DNA of 64,000 bases from Acinetobacter johnsonii CIP 64.6. GTDB lineage: Bacteria > Pseudomonadota > Gammaproteobacteria > Pseudomonadales > Moraxellaceae. The position numbers and the translations under genes are program-made. The stretch is taken from assembly GCF_000368045.1 (NCBI RefSeq), contig NZ_KB849230.1, forward strand, positions 124,001 to 188,000. The letters are read 5' to 3'. This document shows positions 1 through 8,276 of this stretch, in pieces. Each line of letters opens with the position of its first letter. Position 1 is the stretch's first letter. Below the pieces are notes generated by a model. That model was not told where the DNA came from. It worked only from the letters and a program-made list of their open reading frames with translations, and searched no databases.

Positions 1-143
1 CTTCATTTTCATGAAATTTATTATACTCTGAAAATCTATAATAAAAATTCACAAACAAACCATTATCCAAATCATCTAAAAAATCATAATTTATAAAAAA
101 ATCTCCTATTAGATCATAAGAATTTATATAATCAACTATATTA
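1..143 (-). pseudogene. KAP-family P-loop NTPase, distal part beyond the IS insertion (continues off the left edge)
   Basis: Read on the minus strand this stretch is open, without stops, in the frame that continues the NTPase gene beginning at 1940. After IS removal the junction reads FLHN-IVDYINSYDLIGDFF and continues to the window edge. It is the middle or C-terminal part of the same gene, cut off by the IS element at 144-1090. No motif is visible in these roughly 47 codons. The assignment rests on frame continuity and on the direct repeat TATTA flanking the IS. Confidence 0.7.
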
Positions 144-169
144 GACTTCCTTCATAAATCATTTTTCAA

Positions 170-624
170 TCAATTTAATTGTTTATCTTTCACCCAATCT
201 AAATTGTATATGCCAGCAAGTAAATTAAACCGCAGGTTTAATCTTTTACGACGATTTCTATATACACAAGATAAAATCTTAAAACATTTCATCCTTCCAA
301 ATACATGCTCTACTTGAATTCGTCTACGACCAATCTCTCTATTTAACTTTTTTAATTCAGAATCTAATTTTTCAGTTTTCTTTGCTTTAGATGGCATGAG
401 GCATCCAAAACCCAATTTTTTTATCCCTAAATACCCCTTATCAACGATAAAAAAGGGCTTAAATTTTAATTTCCTCATACTTTTTTTAAATATTTTAAAA
501 TCATGCATGCTTCCATGACTTCCACATACACTTAGTATTTCACCTGTTGTATAGTGCATAGATAGCTGAAATTTAAAGGTATGTCGCTTTTTTTTACCGC
601 TATACCATTTCTTCTGTTTTTTTT
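170..624 (-). CDS. IS5-family transposase, ORF B (frameshifted C-terminal half)
   Basis: This is the catalytic C-terminal part of the IS transposase. It has no convincing start of its own. It should be produced by a -1 shift at the A8 run (T8 on the plus strand at 617-624), after which the frame reads QKKWYSGKKKRHTFKFQ, a sequence typical of IS5-family transposases. The second catalytic Asp is probably in HGSMHDFKIF and the Glu in RRIQVEHVFGRMK. The first Asp lies in ORF A. With both frames intact, the transposase looks potentially functional. Confidence 0.85.
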
Positions 625-1004
625 GGACGTTGAACTAATATTTCAGTTGCATCAATCACAACAACTTCCCAATCCACTTCATCTCGATTAGGAAGTTGTT
701 TTGACAAGTTAAATTTTCCAGAACGGATTAAGGTATCTTCAATAACACGTGTGATACGAATTGCACTCGTTTCAGATACACCGTAACTCATACCAAGATG
801 GAAAAATGTTCGATATTCTCTCCAATATTCTATACATAAGAGCAAACGATCTTCCAACGGTAATTTATGCGGTCGTCCTTTACCAATATGACGAGGTAAC
901 TGCTTATTTAGCTCGGCCAACATGAGGTTAAATGTAGCCCAACTAACACCGGTAAGCCTACGAAACTTAACGTCTGATAATTTTTGAATATCTTTGAATT
1001 TCAT
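600..1004 (-). CDS. IS5-family transposase, ORF A (N-terminal half)
   Basis: A 134-residue N-terminal half of the IS transposase. It contains a helix-turn-helix-like DNA-binding region (SWATFNLMLAELNKQLP and the following GKGRPHKLPLEDRLLL segment) and the first catalytic Asp in VVVIDATEILVQRPKK. It terminates 15 bases after an A8 run. Slippage there fuses it to ORF B. It lies entirely inside the inverted repeats at 144 and 1090. Confidence 0.85.
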   Translation of the reverse strand: MKFKDIQKLSDVKFRRLTGVSWATFNLMLAELNKQLPRHIGKGRPHKLPLEDRLLLCIEYWREYRTFFHLGMSYGVSETSAIRITRVIEDTLIRSGKFNLSKQLPNRDEVDWEVVVIDATEILVQRPKKTEEMV

Positions 1005-1090
1005 CCAAGGATTATCTCTTGAATTAAATAATTTTGCTGATTAATTTAAGATCAAATAAATTGTACGTTTTTTGATTTATGACGGAAGTC

Positions 1091-1940
1091 TATTATGTAG
1101 AAATCCATCAGTAATTAATTTATCTAAATCCAACCATTCCTTTTCCGTCAACTTTATTTCATTTTTATTCAGTACTCTTTCTATACTTTCCTGCCATAAC
1201 TTGATTAGTATTTTTTTATTTATTAATGGAATTTCAATTTGTAATTGAATTATTTTTTCCAAAAAAGTAGAACTTTTTTGATAAGAATAAGTTTGAGCTA
1301 AAGCCTGTGTAACTACATCTCTATCAAAGGACAGTATATAAGTCACATAATTAAAATCACCCATTAATTTAATAACTTTGAATAATTCTTGTATATTTTC
1401 ATTGGGTAATCTATCAATATCATCAATATAAATTACAACTTTCTTATTTTTCTCTTTTAATAACTTCTGAACTCTTTCTTTAAAATCCACTAAGTCAGAA
1501 GTTTTTAAAAAACTACTTAACCATGATGCAACTTTTTGCCCTGTATTACTTGGATCCCCTGATGCAGCACTGATTAAAGTACCAACTTTTTCAGTATGTG
1601 TTCTAAAAAAATTTCGTACTAAATCACCATTTGTTTCTAATTTACTATCTAAGGCTCTAGCAATTTCATTAAAGAAAAAAATTAATAACTCTTCTTCTCC
1701 ACTATATCTCCAAGGATTAAAAAAGATTGTTATCATATCTCTATGGCATTTCTGAAACCGTTCTTCTATTAAATTTAAAACTGAACTTTTCCCACTCCCC
1801 CATGCACCCATTAGTCCAATAGTGAAAGCATCATTTTCTGTCCTTTTTGCGACTATATCTGCAATATTATAAGCAAAATCTTTCCTTTCTAATAAATCCT
1901 CTTGATATCCTTTAATTGCTGAATCACTCACTAACGTCAT
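1091..1940 (-). pseudogene. KAP-family P-loop NTPase, 5' part, interrupted by IS
   Basis: This is the N-terminal NTPase domain of a KAP (Kidins220/ARMS-PifA) family protein. The Walker A motif is GLMGAWGSGKSSVLNL near residues 40-55 and the Walker B motif is VVIYIDDIDRLPNENIQ near residue 165. The start at 1940 (MTLVSDSAIKGYQ) is preferred because it follows a GGGAAGA ribosome binding site. The longer frame to 1976 runs into a terminator hairpin. The IS at 144-1090 breaks the gene; as transcribed it would end after a few IS-encoded residues. KAP proteins occur in phage exclusion (PifA) and membrane-associated signalling, so a former defence role is possible but is inference. Confidence 0.85.
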
Positions 1941-1962
1941 TTTTATTCTTCCCTTGAACGCA

Positions 1963-1990
1963 AAAAAGCGCATCACTTGATACGCTTTTT
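1963..1990. terminator. Rho-independent terminator downstream of the lipoprotein gene
   Basis: The arms AAAAAGCGcATCA and TGATaCGCTTTTT form a hairpin with one mismatch, flanked by A and T tracts, so it could act in both directions. It lies 45 bp past the stop of the lipoprotein gene at 2035 and just upstream of the KAP gene start. Confidence 0.75.
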
Positions 1991-2034
1991 ATGAGGCAGA
2001 CTCGCCTACATTTCAACCATAAATCAAAGATTTA

Positions 2035-2406
2035 TTATGCACACTTCGCTGTTTGGAAGTTCTTGGTGTTTTTACCGCGCGCACATTGGTAAGAGGTTTT
2101 CGTCGCAGTTTTTTCCCAGTCGCCATCAACCAACTTAAAGTTATACACGGTACGCACCGACTTTACTGAATCATCTAACAAACCTGTTTCAGTCACTTTG
2201 ACTTCTGCCGCAGTCGGGGACTCAACCGTATTAAAGTACTGACGGATTTCAACCGTAACCAACTCATTACGCAAATCTGGACGCTCTTTGAGTACCTGAG
2301 CCAACGGCGTATCTGACGAACCGACTTTATTCACTAACTCTTTGGTCGTCACACAACCTGACAATAATCCCACACATACGGCTGAAGCTAAAATAAGACG
2401 CAACAT
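2035..2406 (-). CDS. Small putative lipoprotein, function unknown
   Basis: A 123-residue protein beginning MLRLILASAVCVGLLSGC. This is a signal peptide ending in a lipobox (LLSGC), so the product is expected to be lipidated and membrane-anchored. I chose the ATG at 2406 over an upstream GTG at 2415 because it places the charged residue and hydrophobic run correctly. The mature part is polar, with two cysteines near the C-terminus (SYQCARGK and TAKCA). No known domain is recognised. Monocistronic, between two hairpin terminators. Confidence 0.75.
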   Translation of the reverse strand: MLRLILASAVCVGLLSGCVTTKELVNKVGSSDTPLAQVLKERPDLRNELVTVEIRQYFNTVESPTAAEVKVTETGLLDDSVKSVRTVYNFKLVDGDWEKTATKTSYQCARGKNTKNFQTAKCA

Positions 2407-2500
2407 AAATCCCACCCAAAATTCATTATTTATCAGTCCATCATGCCTTTTTTAGGCCTATTACACTATTTAGTAAATGTAATTCAGTTCCTTCAGCCAT

Positions 2501-2530
2501 AAAAAAGCGCATCACGATGGATGCGCTTTT
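2501..2530. terminator. Rho-independent terminator downstream of the FAD-linked dehydrogenase
   Basis: The arms AAAAGCGCATC (2503-2513) and GATGCGCTTTT (2520-2530) enclose a 6-base loop, with A and T tracts on either side. The dehydrogenase stop codon is at 2547. Confidence 0.85.
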
Positions 2531-2546
2531 AAAACTCAATTCGAAC

Positions 2547-3956
2547 TTAAAGGTCGAATAATTTACCTGGGTTCATAATTCCGTTTGGATCGAAAACTTG
2601 CTTCAATGCCTTCATATATTCAATCTCTTCCGCCGAACGCGTGTAGTCAAGGTATGGCTTTTTGGTCATACCTACACCGTGCTCCGCAGAAATTGAACCG
2701 TCGTATTTTTTTACAGTTTCAAAGACATATTTATTCACCACCTGACATTTGGCAAAGAATTCGTCTTTGCTTAAGTCAGCCGGTTTTAAAATATTTAAGT
2801 GTAAGTTCCCGTCACCAATATGACCGAACCAGCAGATTTCAAAGTCTGGGTAGTTACTTGCCACAATCGCATCAATTTCTTTAATAAATGCAGGTACATG
2901 CGTAATCAACACTGAAATATCGTTTTTGTATGGTGTAAATGGCGCAATCGACTCAGAAATGTCTTCACGTAAACGCCATAAACTTTCCACTTGATCGAGG
3001 CTTTGGCTCAACACGCCATCCAGTACCCAACCTTGTTCCATGCAGTGCTCAAAAATTTCCATCGCCTTGTCCATAATTGGCTCAAATGGCGCTTCAAATT
3101 CTAACAATACATAGAATGGACATTCGGTTTCAAATGGACGTTGTACATGACCATGTGCCAACACTTTTTGCATTGCCAGTTCACCAAAGAACTCAAATGC
3201 AGTCAGGTCAATTTTTGCTTGGAAAGCATGCAGTACAGGCATCACAGCATCAAAGTCAGGCACACCCAATATCATTACTTGAAGGTCTTGCGGTTGGCGC
3301 TCCAGTTTGATTTCAGCTTCAGTCACTAAGCCCAGTGTCCCTTCACCACCAATGAATAAATGTTGTAGTGCATAACCGGTTGCGTTTTTGATCATGCCTT
3401 TGTTTAGACGCAGCACATCACCCTTACCCGTGACTACAGTTAAACCAAGTACCCAGTTACGCGTCATGCCGTATTTAATGACTTTAATACCGCCTGCATT
3501 GGTGCCAATGTTTCCACCAATTTGACTCGAACCCGCAGAAGCAAAATCGACGGGGTAATACATGCCTTGCTCTTCAGCATAGTTTTGCAGCTGTTCAGTC
3601 ACCACGCCTGCTTGGACTCGAACCATACGGTCTGCTGGGAAGAATTCCAAGATTTGGTTCATCTTGTCCATGCTCACCACAATTTCACCGTTGGCAGCGA
3701 CTGCACCGGCAGATAAGCCAGTACGCCCGCCTGATGGTGTAATCGCAACATTAAACTCATTTGCAAGTTTCACAACCGCTTGCACTTGTTCCGTGCTCGA
3801 TGGAAAAACGATGACTGACGGGTTTGGATCAAAATGTTTGGTATGATCGCGTCCCCAATTTTCAAGGCTATCCGCATCGGTTTTAATGCGGTTTTCACCT
3901 ACAATTGCTGTCAATTGAGTCAATAACTCTGGGGTTAAAGCGACTGGAGCATTCAT
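2547..3956 (-). CDS. FAD-linked D-2-hydroxyacid dehydrogenase, probably D-2-hydroxyglutarate dehydrogenase
   Basis: A 469-residue flavoprotein of the GlcD/D-lactate dehydrogenase class. The N-terminal FAD-binding (PCMH) domain includes VIVFPSSTEQVQAVV and TPSGGRTGLSAGAV near residues 60-100 and the SSQIGGNIGTNAGG loop. The C-terminal FAD-oxidase domain includes CWFGHIGDGNLHLN and SAEHGVGMTKKPYL. It is divergent from serA, as in Pseudomonas, where the D-2-hydroxyglutarate dehydrogenase removes the 2-hydroxyglutarate that SerA makes as a side reaction. That context favours D2HGDH over D-lactate or glycolate oxidase. The start is uncertain: ATG 3956 gives family length, but the frame extends to an ATG at 4013. 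Confidence 0.85.
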   Translation of the reverse strand: MNAPVALTPELLTQLTAIVGENRIKTDADSLENWGRDHTKHFDPNPSVIVFPSSTEQVQAVVKLANEFNVAITPSGGRTGLSAGAVAANGEIVVSMDKMNQILEFFPADRMVRVQAGVVTEQLQNYAEEQGMYYPVDFASAGSSQIGGNIGTNAGGIKVIKYGMTRNWVLGLTVVTGKGDVLRLNKGMIKNATGYALQHLFIGGEGTLGLVTEAEIKLERQPQDLQVMILGVPDFDAVMPVLHAFQAKIDLTAFEFFGELAMQKVLAHGHVQRPFETECPFYVLLEFEAPFEPIMDKAMEIFEHCMEQGWVLDGVLSQSLDQVESLWRLREDISESIAPFTPYKNDISVLITHVPAFIKEIDAIVASNYPDFEICWFGHIGDGNLHLNILKPADLSKDEFFAKCQVVNKYVFETVKKYDGSISAEHGVGMTKKPYLDYTRSAEEIEYMKALKQVFDPNGIMNPGKLFDL

Positions 3957-4319
3957 CGTTTTCAGACCTTGCAAGAAGTAAACAAGTTGTTGTGGCGCTA
4001 GGGTTCTCTGCATGAAAAGCGCTTTATTTCAGTCTTTCCATGCCCTAAGGCTCAGGCAGTTCGTGAGGATTTAAGCAGCAGTGTACAACTGGCTTATTTT
4101 CACGGAGTCATATTATAAGGCATTTTTTCTGTTTCCCGCAGAAAAAGCTGTTTTATTCAGGATACCTTTGAAATGATTAGTTTAATTAGACCAAAAAGAC
4201 TTTTTTACGCACTATAGAGGCTAAAAATACCCAGCAGAGTCCGCATAAAGGAAATGTATATCGGGCGCGGTACGTGCTATTATATCGCCACTAAATTTGG
4301 CCTTTGTAGCGGAGCCGTA
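3957..4319. other. Divergent intergenic region between the D2HGDH-like gene and serA
   Basis: About 360 bp hold the two outward promoters. A hairpin with arms TTTTTCTG (4124-4131) and CAGAAAAA (4139-4146) is visible. It lacks a following T tract, so I do not call it a terminator. No conserved regulator site was recognised. The dehydrogenase frame may begin up to 57 bases inside this region. Confidence 0.5.
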
Positions 4320-5552
4320 ATGAGCCAACATCTTTCACTTCCTAAAGATAAAATTCGTTTCTTGTTGTTAGAAGGCGTTCACCAAAACGCAATCGACACA
4401 CTAAATGCTGCCGGATACACCAACATCGATTATCGTAAAACAGCGCTTGAAGGTGAAGCGTTGAAAGAAGCGATTAAAGATGCACATTTCATTGGTATTC
4501 GTTCCCGTACACAACTCACTGAAGAAGTGTTTGAAGCAGCGAATAAATTAATCGCTGTTGGTTGTTTCTGTATTGGTACCAACCAAGTGAACTTAAATGC
4601 TGCGATGGTTCGTGGTATTCCAGTATTTAACGCACCATACTCAAATACACGTTCAGTGGCTGAACTTGTACTTGCTGAAGCTATCCTTCTTCTTCGCCGT
4701 GTACCTGAAAAATCGACAGATACACATGCAGGCGGTTGGAACAAGTCAGCTGTTGGTTCGTTCGAAACTCGTGGCAAAACTTTAGGGATTGTCGGTTACG
4801 GTTCAATCGGTTCACAACTTTCTGTCCTTGCTGAAAGCTTAGGTATGAAAGTGATCTACTTTGACACAGTAACGAAACTACCATTAGGTAATGCACGTCA
4901 AGTCGGTAGCTTAAACGAACTTTTAGCCAATGCTGATGTTGTTTCTTTGCATGTACCTGATGTTCCGTCTACACGTAACTTCATGACCAAAGAAAAATTT
5001 GCACAAATGAAAGAAGGTGCAATCTTCATCAATGCTGCACGTGGTACATGTGTCGTGATTGAAGACTTAGCAGATGCCTTGAAATCAGGTCATGTTGCTG
5101 GTGCTGCGGTTGACGTGTTCCCGAAAGAACCAAAAGCCAATGGTGAAGAGTTCATTTCTCCACTACGTAATATTCCAAACGTGATCTTAACCCCGCACGT
5201 AGGTGGTTCGACCATGGAAGCGCAAGCGAACATTGGTTTAGAAGTGGCTGAGAAATTCGTTTCTTATTCAGATAAAGGTATGACTTTATCTGCGGTGAAC
5301 TTCCCAGAAATCGCATTACCGTTGACCGAAGGCAAACACCGTTTACTTCACATCCACAAAAACGTGCCAGGCGTGTTGTCAAAAATCAACAACTTGTTTG
5401 CTGAACACGGCATCAACATTTCTGGTCAGTCTTTAATGACCAAAGGTGATGTTGGTTACTTGGTGATGGATGTAGACGCAACCGCATCTCAAGAAGCTTT
5501 AGATACTCTACAAGACGTTGAAGGCACAATCCGCGTTCGCGTATTGTTCTAA
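4320..5552 (+). CDS. serA: D-3-phosphoglycerate dehydrogenase
   Basis: Oxidises 3-phosphoglycerate with NAD to 3-phosphohydroxypyruvate, the first step of serine synthesis. The 410 residues match the E. coli-type enzyme. The NAD-binding motif is GIVGYGSIGSQLSVLAESLGM, followed by the catalytic Arg/Glu/His region (NAARGTCVVIEDLADAL and LTPHVGGSTMEAQ). A C-terminal ACT domain (HKNVPGVLSKINNLFAEHGINI) is expected to bind serine for feedback inhibition. The ATG at 4320 follows GGAG seven bases upstream and starts MSQHLSLPKDK. The frame runs further upstream, but that part is not family-like. The partner flavoprotein is encoded divergently. Confidence 0.97.
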   Translation: MSQHLSLPKDKIRFLLLEGVHQNAIDTLNAAGYTNIDYRKTALEGEALKEAIKDAHFIGIRSRTQLTEEVFEAANKLIAVGCFCIGTNQVNLNAAMVRGIPVFNAPYSNTRSVAELVLAEAILLLRRVPEKSTDTHAGGWNKSAVGSFETRGKTLGIVGYGSIGSQLSVLAESLGMKVIYFDTVTKLPLGNARQVGSLNELLANADVVSLHVPDVPSTRNFMTKEKFAQMKEGAIFINAARGTCVVIEDLADALKSGHVAGAAVDVFPKEPKANGEEFISPLRNIPNVILTPHVGGSTMEAQANIGLEVAEKFVSYSDKGMTLSAVNFPEIALPLTEGKHRLLHIHKNVPGVLSKINNLFAEHGINISGQSLMTKGDVGYLVMDVDATASQEALDTLQDVEGTIRVRVLF

Positions 5553-5565
5553 TTCGACTCTATTT

Positions 5566-5596
5566 AAAAACCACAGCTGCCAAGCTGTGGTTTTTT
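5566..5596 (+). terminator. serA terminator
   Basis: The arms ACCACAGCT and AGCTGTGGT with loop gcca are followed by a run of T, 15 bases after the serA stop. Confidence 0.9.
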
Positions 5597-5690
5597 TATT
5601 TTTGAATACTTGTTAAAATTTTATGTGCGACCCAAGCACATTCCCCGCTACTTTTCGCAAGTATTCATTTCTCTATCTAGTATTCTAATA

Positions 5691-6566
5691 ATGCCAAATC
5701 TAAAAAGTACTCCCCACCTTCAAGCGACCTTTTTATTGCTGATTGCAATGCTCAGCTTGCAAAGTAGTGGTTCACTGGCCAAAGTGCTGTTCGATCAATT
5801 TCCCATTTTAACCGTTTCCGCCATGCGCTTGCTGTTGGGATCAATCATCTTGGCCGTGCTGTTTAAAATTTGGCAGGTTGACTTTAAGCAAGTCAAATAT
5901 AAAGCCATTCTCAGCTATGGTTTTGCTTTGGCAGGCATGAACCTATTGTTTTATTTATCCATTGCTCGCCTGCCGCTCGGCATTGCAGTATCGTTCGAGT
6001 TTATTGGCCCACTCAGTGTTGCTCTGTTTTATGCCAAACAACGCTTTGACTTTGTTTGGGTCGGGCTGGCGATTCTAGGCTTAGTTTTACTGTTTCCATT
6101 CGACCAAGCTGCTCAACCTTTAGACCCTCTTGGGATCGCATTTGCACTAGGTGCAGGTGCATGTTGGGCCTTGTATATCGTGGCGGGACAGCGCCCATCG
6201 GGTGTTTCGGGCAATCATACCGTGTGCTTAGGTATGTTTGTCGGTATGCTGATATTAATGCCACTTGCTCTGTTCAATGGTTTACCCGCAAATGTGTTTG
6301 AACCCTCAAACTTGGTCTATTTCATAGCTTTGGCAGTTTTGGCCAGCGCTCTGCCTTTTAGCTTGGAAATGATTGCGCTACGCAATTTAACCGCTCTAAG
6401 TTTTGGGACGCTCATGAGCCTTGAGCCTGCCATTGCAGCACTATCCGGTTTTGTCTTTCTAGGCGAGCAACTATTGTGGTCACAGTGGCTTGCGCTCAGC
6501 GTGATTATCATGGCGTCTATTGGTTGCACTTATACAGCCCAAAAAAACCGCCAAGCTGCAGTTTAA
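5691..6566 (+). CDS. EamA-family (DMT) inner membrane exporter, paralogue 1
   Basis: A 291-residue integral membrane protein with about ten hydrophobic segments in two repeated EamA halves (for example MLSLQSSGSLAKVLFDQFPI and AFALGAGACWALYIVAGQR). It resembles the RhtA threonine/homoserine exporter branch. The GACWALYIVAGQ segment is typical of that branch, but substrate cannot be read from sequence. The start MPNLKSTP at 5691 is preferred over the extended frame at 5610 because the paralogue also starts MPN. A close paralogue follows 178 bp downstream on the same strand. Confidence 0.85.
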   Translation: MPNLKSTPHLQATFLLLIAMLSLQSSGSLAKVLFDQFPILTVSAMRLLLGSIILAVLFKIWQVDFKQVKYKAILSYGFALAGMNLLFYLSIARLPLGIAVSFEFIGPLSVALFYAKQRFDFVWVGLAILGLVLLFPFDQAAQPLDPLGIAFALGAGACWALYIVAGQRPSGVSGNHTVCLGMFVGMLILMPLALFNGLPANVFEPSNLVYFIALAVLASALPFSLEMIALRNLTALSFGTLMSLEPAIAALSGFVFLGEQLLWSQWLALSVIIMASIGCTYTAQKNRQAAV

Positions 6567-6744
6567 ACGATCTGATCCAGCGTTTGAATTTAGTTTTTAA
6601 ATCCAAAGGCTCTATCGATTACTTTTAAATTCATGTTGTTGCATTTCAAAAAATCAGCTTATTCAGCATCCAATTTGGGTGCTGAATCGTTATACTAATC
6701 CACCGTCTTAAAATAACAGGTCGCCATGACCTGATGTGTGCATG

Positions 6745-7617
6745 ATGCCTAATTCTCAACTGATGGCAGTGATGTTCATGGTCTTGTCCATGCTGTCCTA
6801 TCAAATCAGTGCTTCTTTTGCCAAGCAGTTGATTGCCATCCTTGACCCGCTGACCGTGGTGACCCTTAGACTGTGCTTTGCGGCAATTTTAATTGTGCTG
6901 ATGTTCCGCTCATGGAGCATCATGAAACGCCTACCGCATTTAAAGTGGAAAGATTTACTCAGTTATACAGCAGCCTTATGCCTCATGAATATTTTATTCT
7001 ACGCTTCGCTGGGTAAACTGCCGCAAGGTATTGCCGTAGGTTTAGAGTTTTTAGGCCCTTTAACTTTAGCTCTACTCTCGATCAAACAACGTCGTGATTA
7101 TATTTGGGTCGGATTAGCGATTTTAGGCATTGCACTGATGGTGCCGTGGCATCAAGCGAATGCAACCAACTTCTCTTTCTTAGGTGCTGCATTTGCGGTT
7201 TTGGCGGGTGCGTGCTGGGCGCTGTATATTTATTTTGGGCAAAAAGTCGTCCGTCAAAATATCGGCATGCATGCCCTCAGTATTGCTATTGTGATCTCAG
7301 CCTTGGTGCTACTGCCCATTAGCGCCACGCATAACCCTACAGCGCTAATGCAAACGGAATACTGGCCCAAAGCCTTATTGATTGCACTACTCGCCACAAC
7401 CATTCCCTATGCTCTAGACCTCATGGCTTTGAAACGTTTAAGTAAACTCAGCTATGGGACGCTTTCAAGTCTGTCGCCGGCTTTAGCAGCCTTGGCAGGT
7501 TGGTTATTACTGAAAGAACAAATTAGTATGTGGCAAACGTTGGCGCTAGTTTGCATTATGATTGCCTCTGTTGGTGTTACCTTTAGAGCCAAACCGCAAA
7601 GTGATGACGCGCTTTAA
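6745..7617 (+). CDS. EamA-family (DMT) inner membrane exporter, paralogue 2
   Basis: A 290-residue protein with the same two-EamA architecture as the preceding gene, to which it aligns along its whole length (LGKLPQGIAVGLEFLGPLTL against IARLPLGIAVSFEFIGPLSV; AGACWALYIYFGQK against AGACWALYIVAGQR). It is probably an amino acid or related metabolite exporter of the RhtA type. The start is uncertain among ATGs at 6742 and 6745. I chose 6745 by analogy with paralogue 1. The pair looks like an old tandem duplication. Confidence 0.85.
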   Translation: MPNSQLMAVMFMVLSMLSYQISASFAKQLIAILDPLTVVTLRLCFAAILIVLMFRSWSIMKRLPHLKWKDLLSYTAALCLMNILFYASLGKLPQGIAVGLEFLGPLTLALLSIKQRRDYIWVGLAILGIALMVPWHQANATNFSFLGAAFAVLAGACWALYIYFGQKVVRQNIGMHALSIAIVISALVLLPISATHNPTALMQTEYWPKALLIALLATTIPYALDLMALKRLSKLSYGTLSSLSPALAALAGWLLLKEQISMWQTLALVCIMIASVGVTFRAKPQSDDAL

Positions 7618-7620
7618 ATT

Positions 7621-7648
7621 ACAAAAGATGGCATTCGCCATCTTTTGT
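7621..7648. terminator. Bidirectional terminator between convergent genes
   Basis: The arms ACAAAAGATGGC and GCCATCTTTTGT pair perfectly. The hairpin lies between the plus-strand EamA gene (stop 7617) and the minus-strand hemerythrin gene (stop 7660). Confidence 0.9.
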
Positions 7649-7659
7649 TTAAAATGGAC

Positions 7660-8118
7660 TTAAACCAAACTGTCTTTTTCAATTTTTTTGTACTTTTTGT
7701 ATTCCTGCTGATACTGCTTAGCGAGTACAGTCTTTTCAGCATCGAGTAAAATTTTTCCTGCTTGCTGAAAGAAACCATGCTCTTCTTCTTGTAAGTGATG
7801 ATGTATGGTTTCCGATAATTTTTTTGCAATTGCCAACCAACCCGGATTGGAGAATTCCGTCTCCGTCAGTTGCTCCAATAACTCATCCATTTTATGGTGT
7901 TCTGCCAAAGCATGGCGGGTAATGTTGAGGCCCGAATCGGTCATCATTAACGGGATATAAAAATAACGGTCTTCTGCCACAGCATGGGCAAATAATTCAT
8001 TTTTAAGCCGTTCAAATAGCTCACGGCGCTCAGGCGTATCCCCTGAAGTTTGGAGTAGTCGTTCAGCCAAATTTCGTTGTATAACGTGACTTTCTCTTAA
8101 GGCTTCAAATATATTCAT
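7660..8118 (-). CDS. Hemerythrin-domain protein
   Basis: A 152-residue all-helical protein with the metal-ligand pattern of the hemerythrin HHE fold: ESHVIQRNL near residue 9, HAVAEDRYFY near residue 50, HALAEHHKMDELL near residue 74 and HHHLQEEEHGFF near residue 112. Such proteins carry a non-heme di-iron site and bind oxygen or act in nitrosative or oxidative stress or iron handling; which applies here is unknown. ATG 8118 (MNIFEALRESH) follows GGAG by seven bases and is preferred to an in-frame ATG at 8136. Confidence 0.88.
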   Translation of the reverse strand: MNIFEALRESHVIQRNLAERLLQTSGDTPERRELFERLKNELFAHAVAEDRYFYIPLMMTDSGLNITRHALAEHHKMDELLEQLTETEFSNPGWLAIAKKLSETIHHHLQEEEHGFFQQAGKILLDAEKTVLAKQYQQEYKKYKKIEKDSLV

Positions 8119-8276
8119 TCTATGCTCCAGTTCCATTCAACTTAAAACATCATTTTTTATTGAAAAGCTTCTTGGCACAGCGTTGAGTGCACTGTATTGA
8201 TCATAAATGCAATAAACGAGAAATGAGGTCACAGACTGCGCGTTTTTTGTAATGAAGTTTTAAAGGTGTAGCCCGA

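Larger units (their letters stand above)
144..1090 (-). mobile_element. IS5-family insertion sequence, 947 bp, inserted in a KAP NTPase gene
   Basis: The ends are imperfect inverted repeats: GACTTCCtTCATAAATCA at 144-161 and its complement with one mismatch at 1073-1090 (17 of 18 match). TATTA lies directly outside both ends (139-143 and 1091-1095), so the target duplication is up to 5 bp. Inside are two overlapping transposase frames on the minus strand joined at an A8 run, the usual arrangement of IS5-family members that use a -1 frameshift. I cannot name the exact IS without a database. Confidence 0.9.

Noticed and set aside
4124..4146. Hairpin upstream of serA as terminator or attenuator
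   Set aside because: The stem is short, no U tract follows, and no leader peptide or serine-related element is visible; nothing supports regulation.
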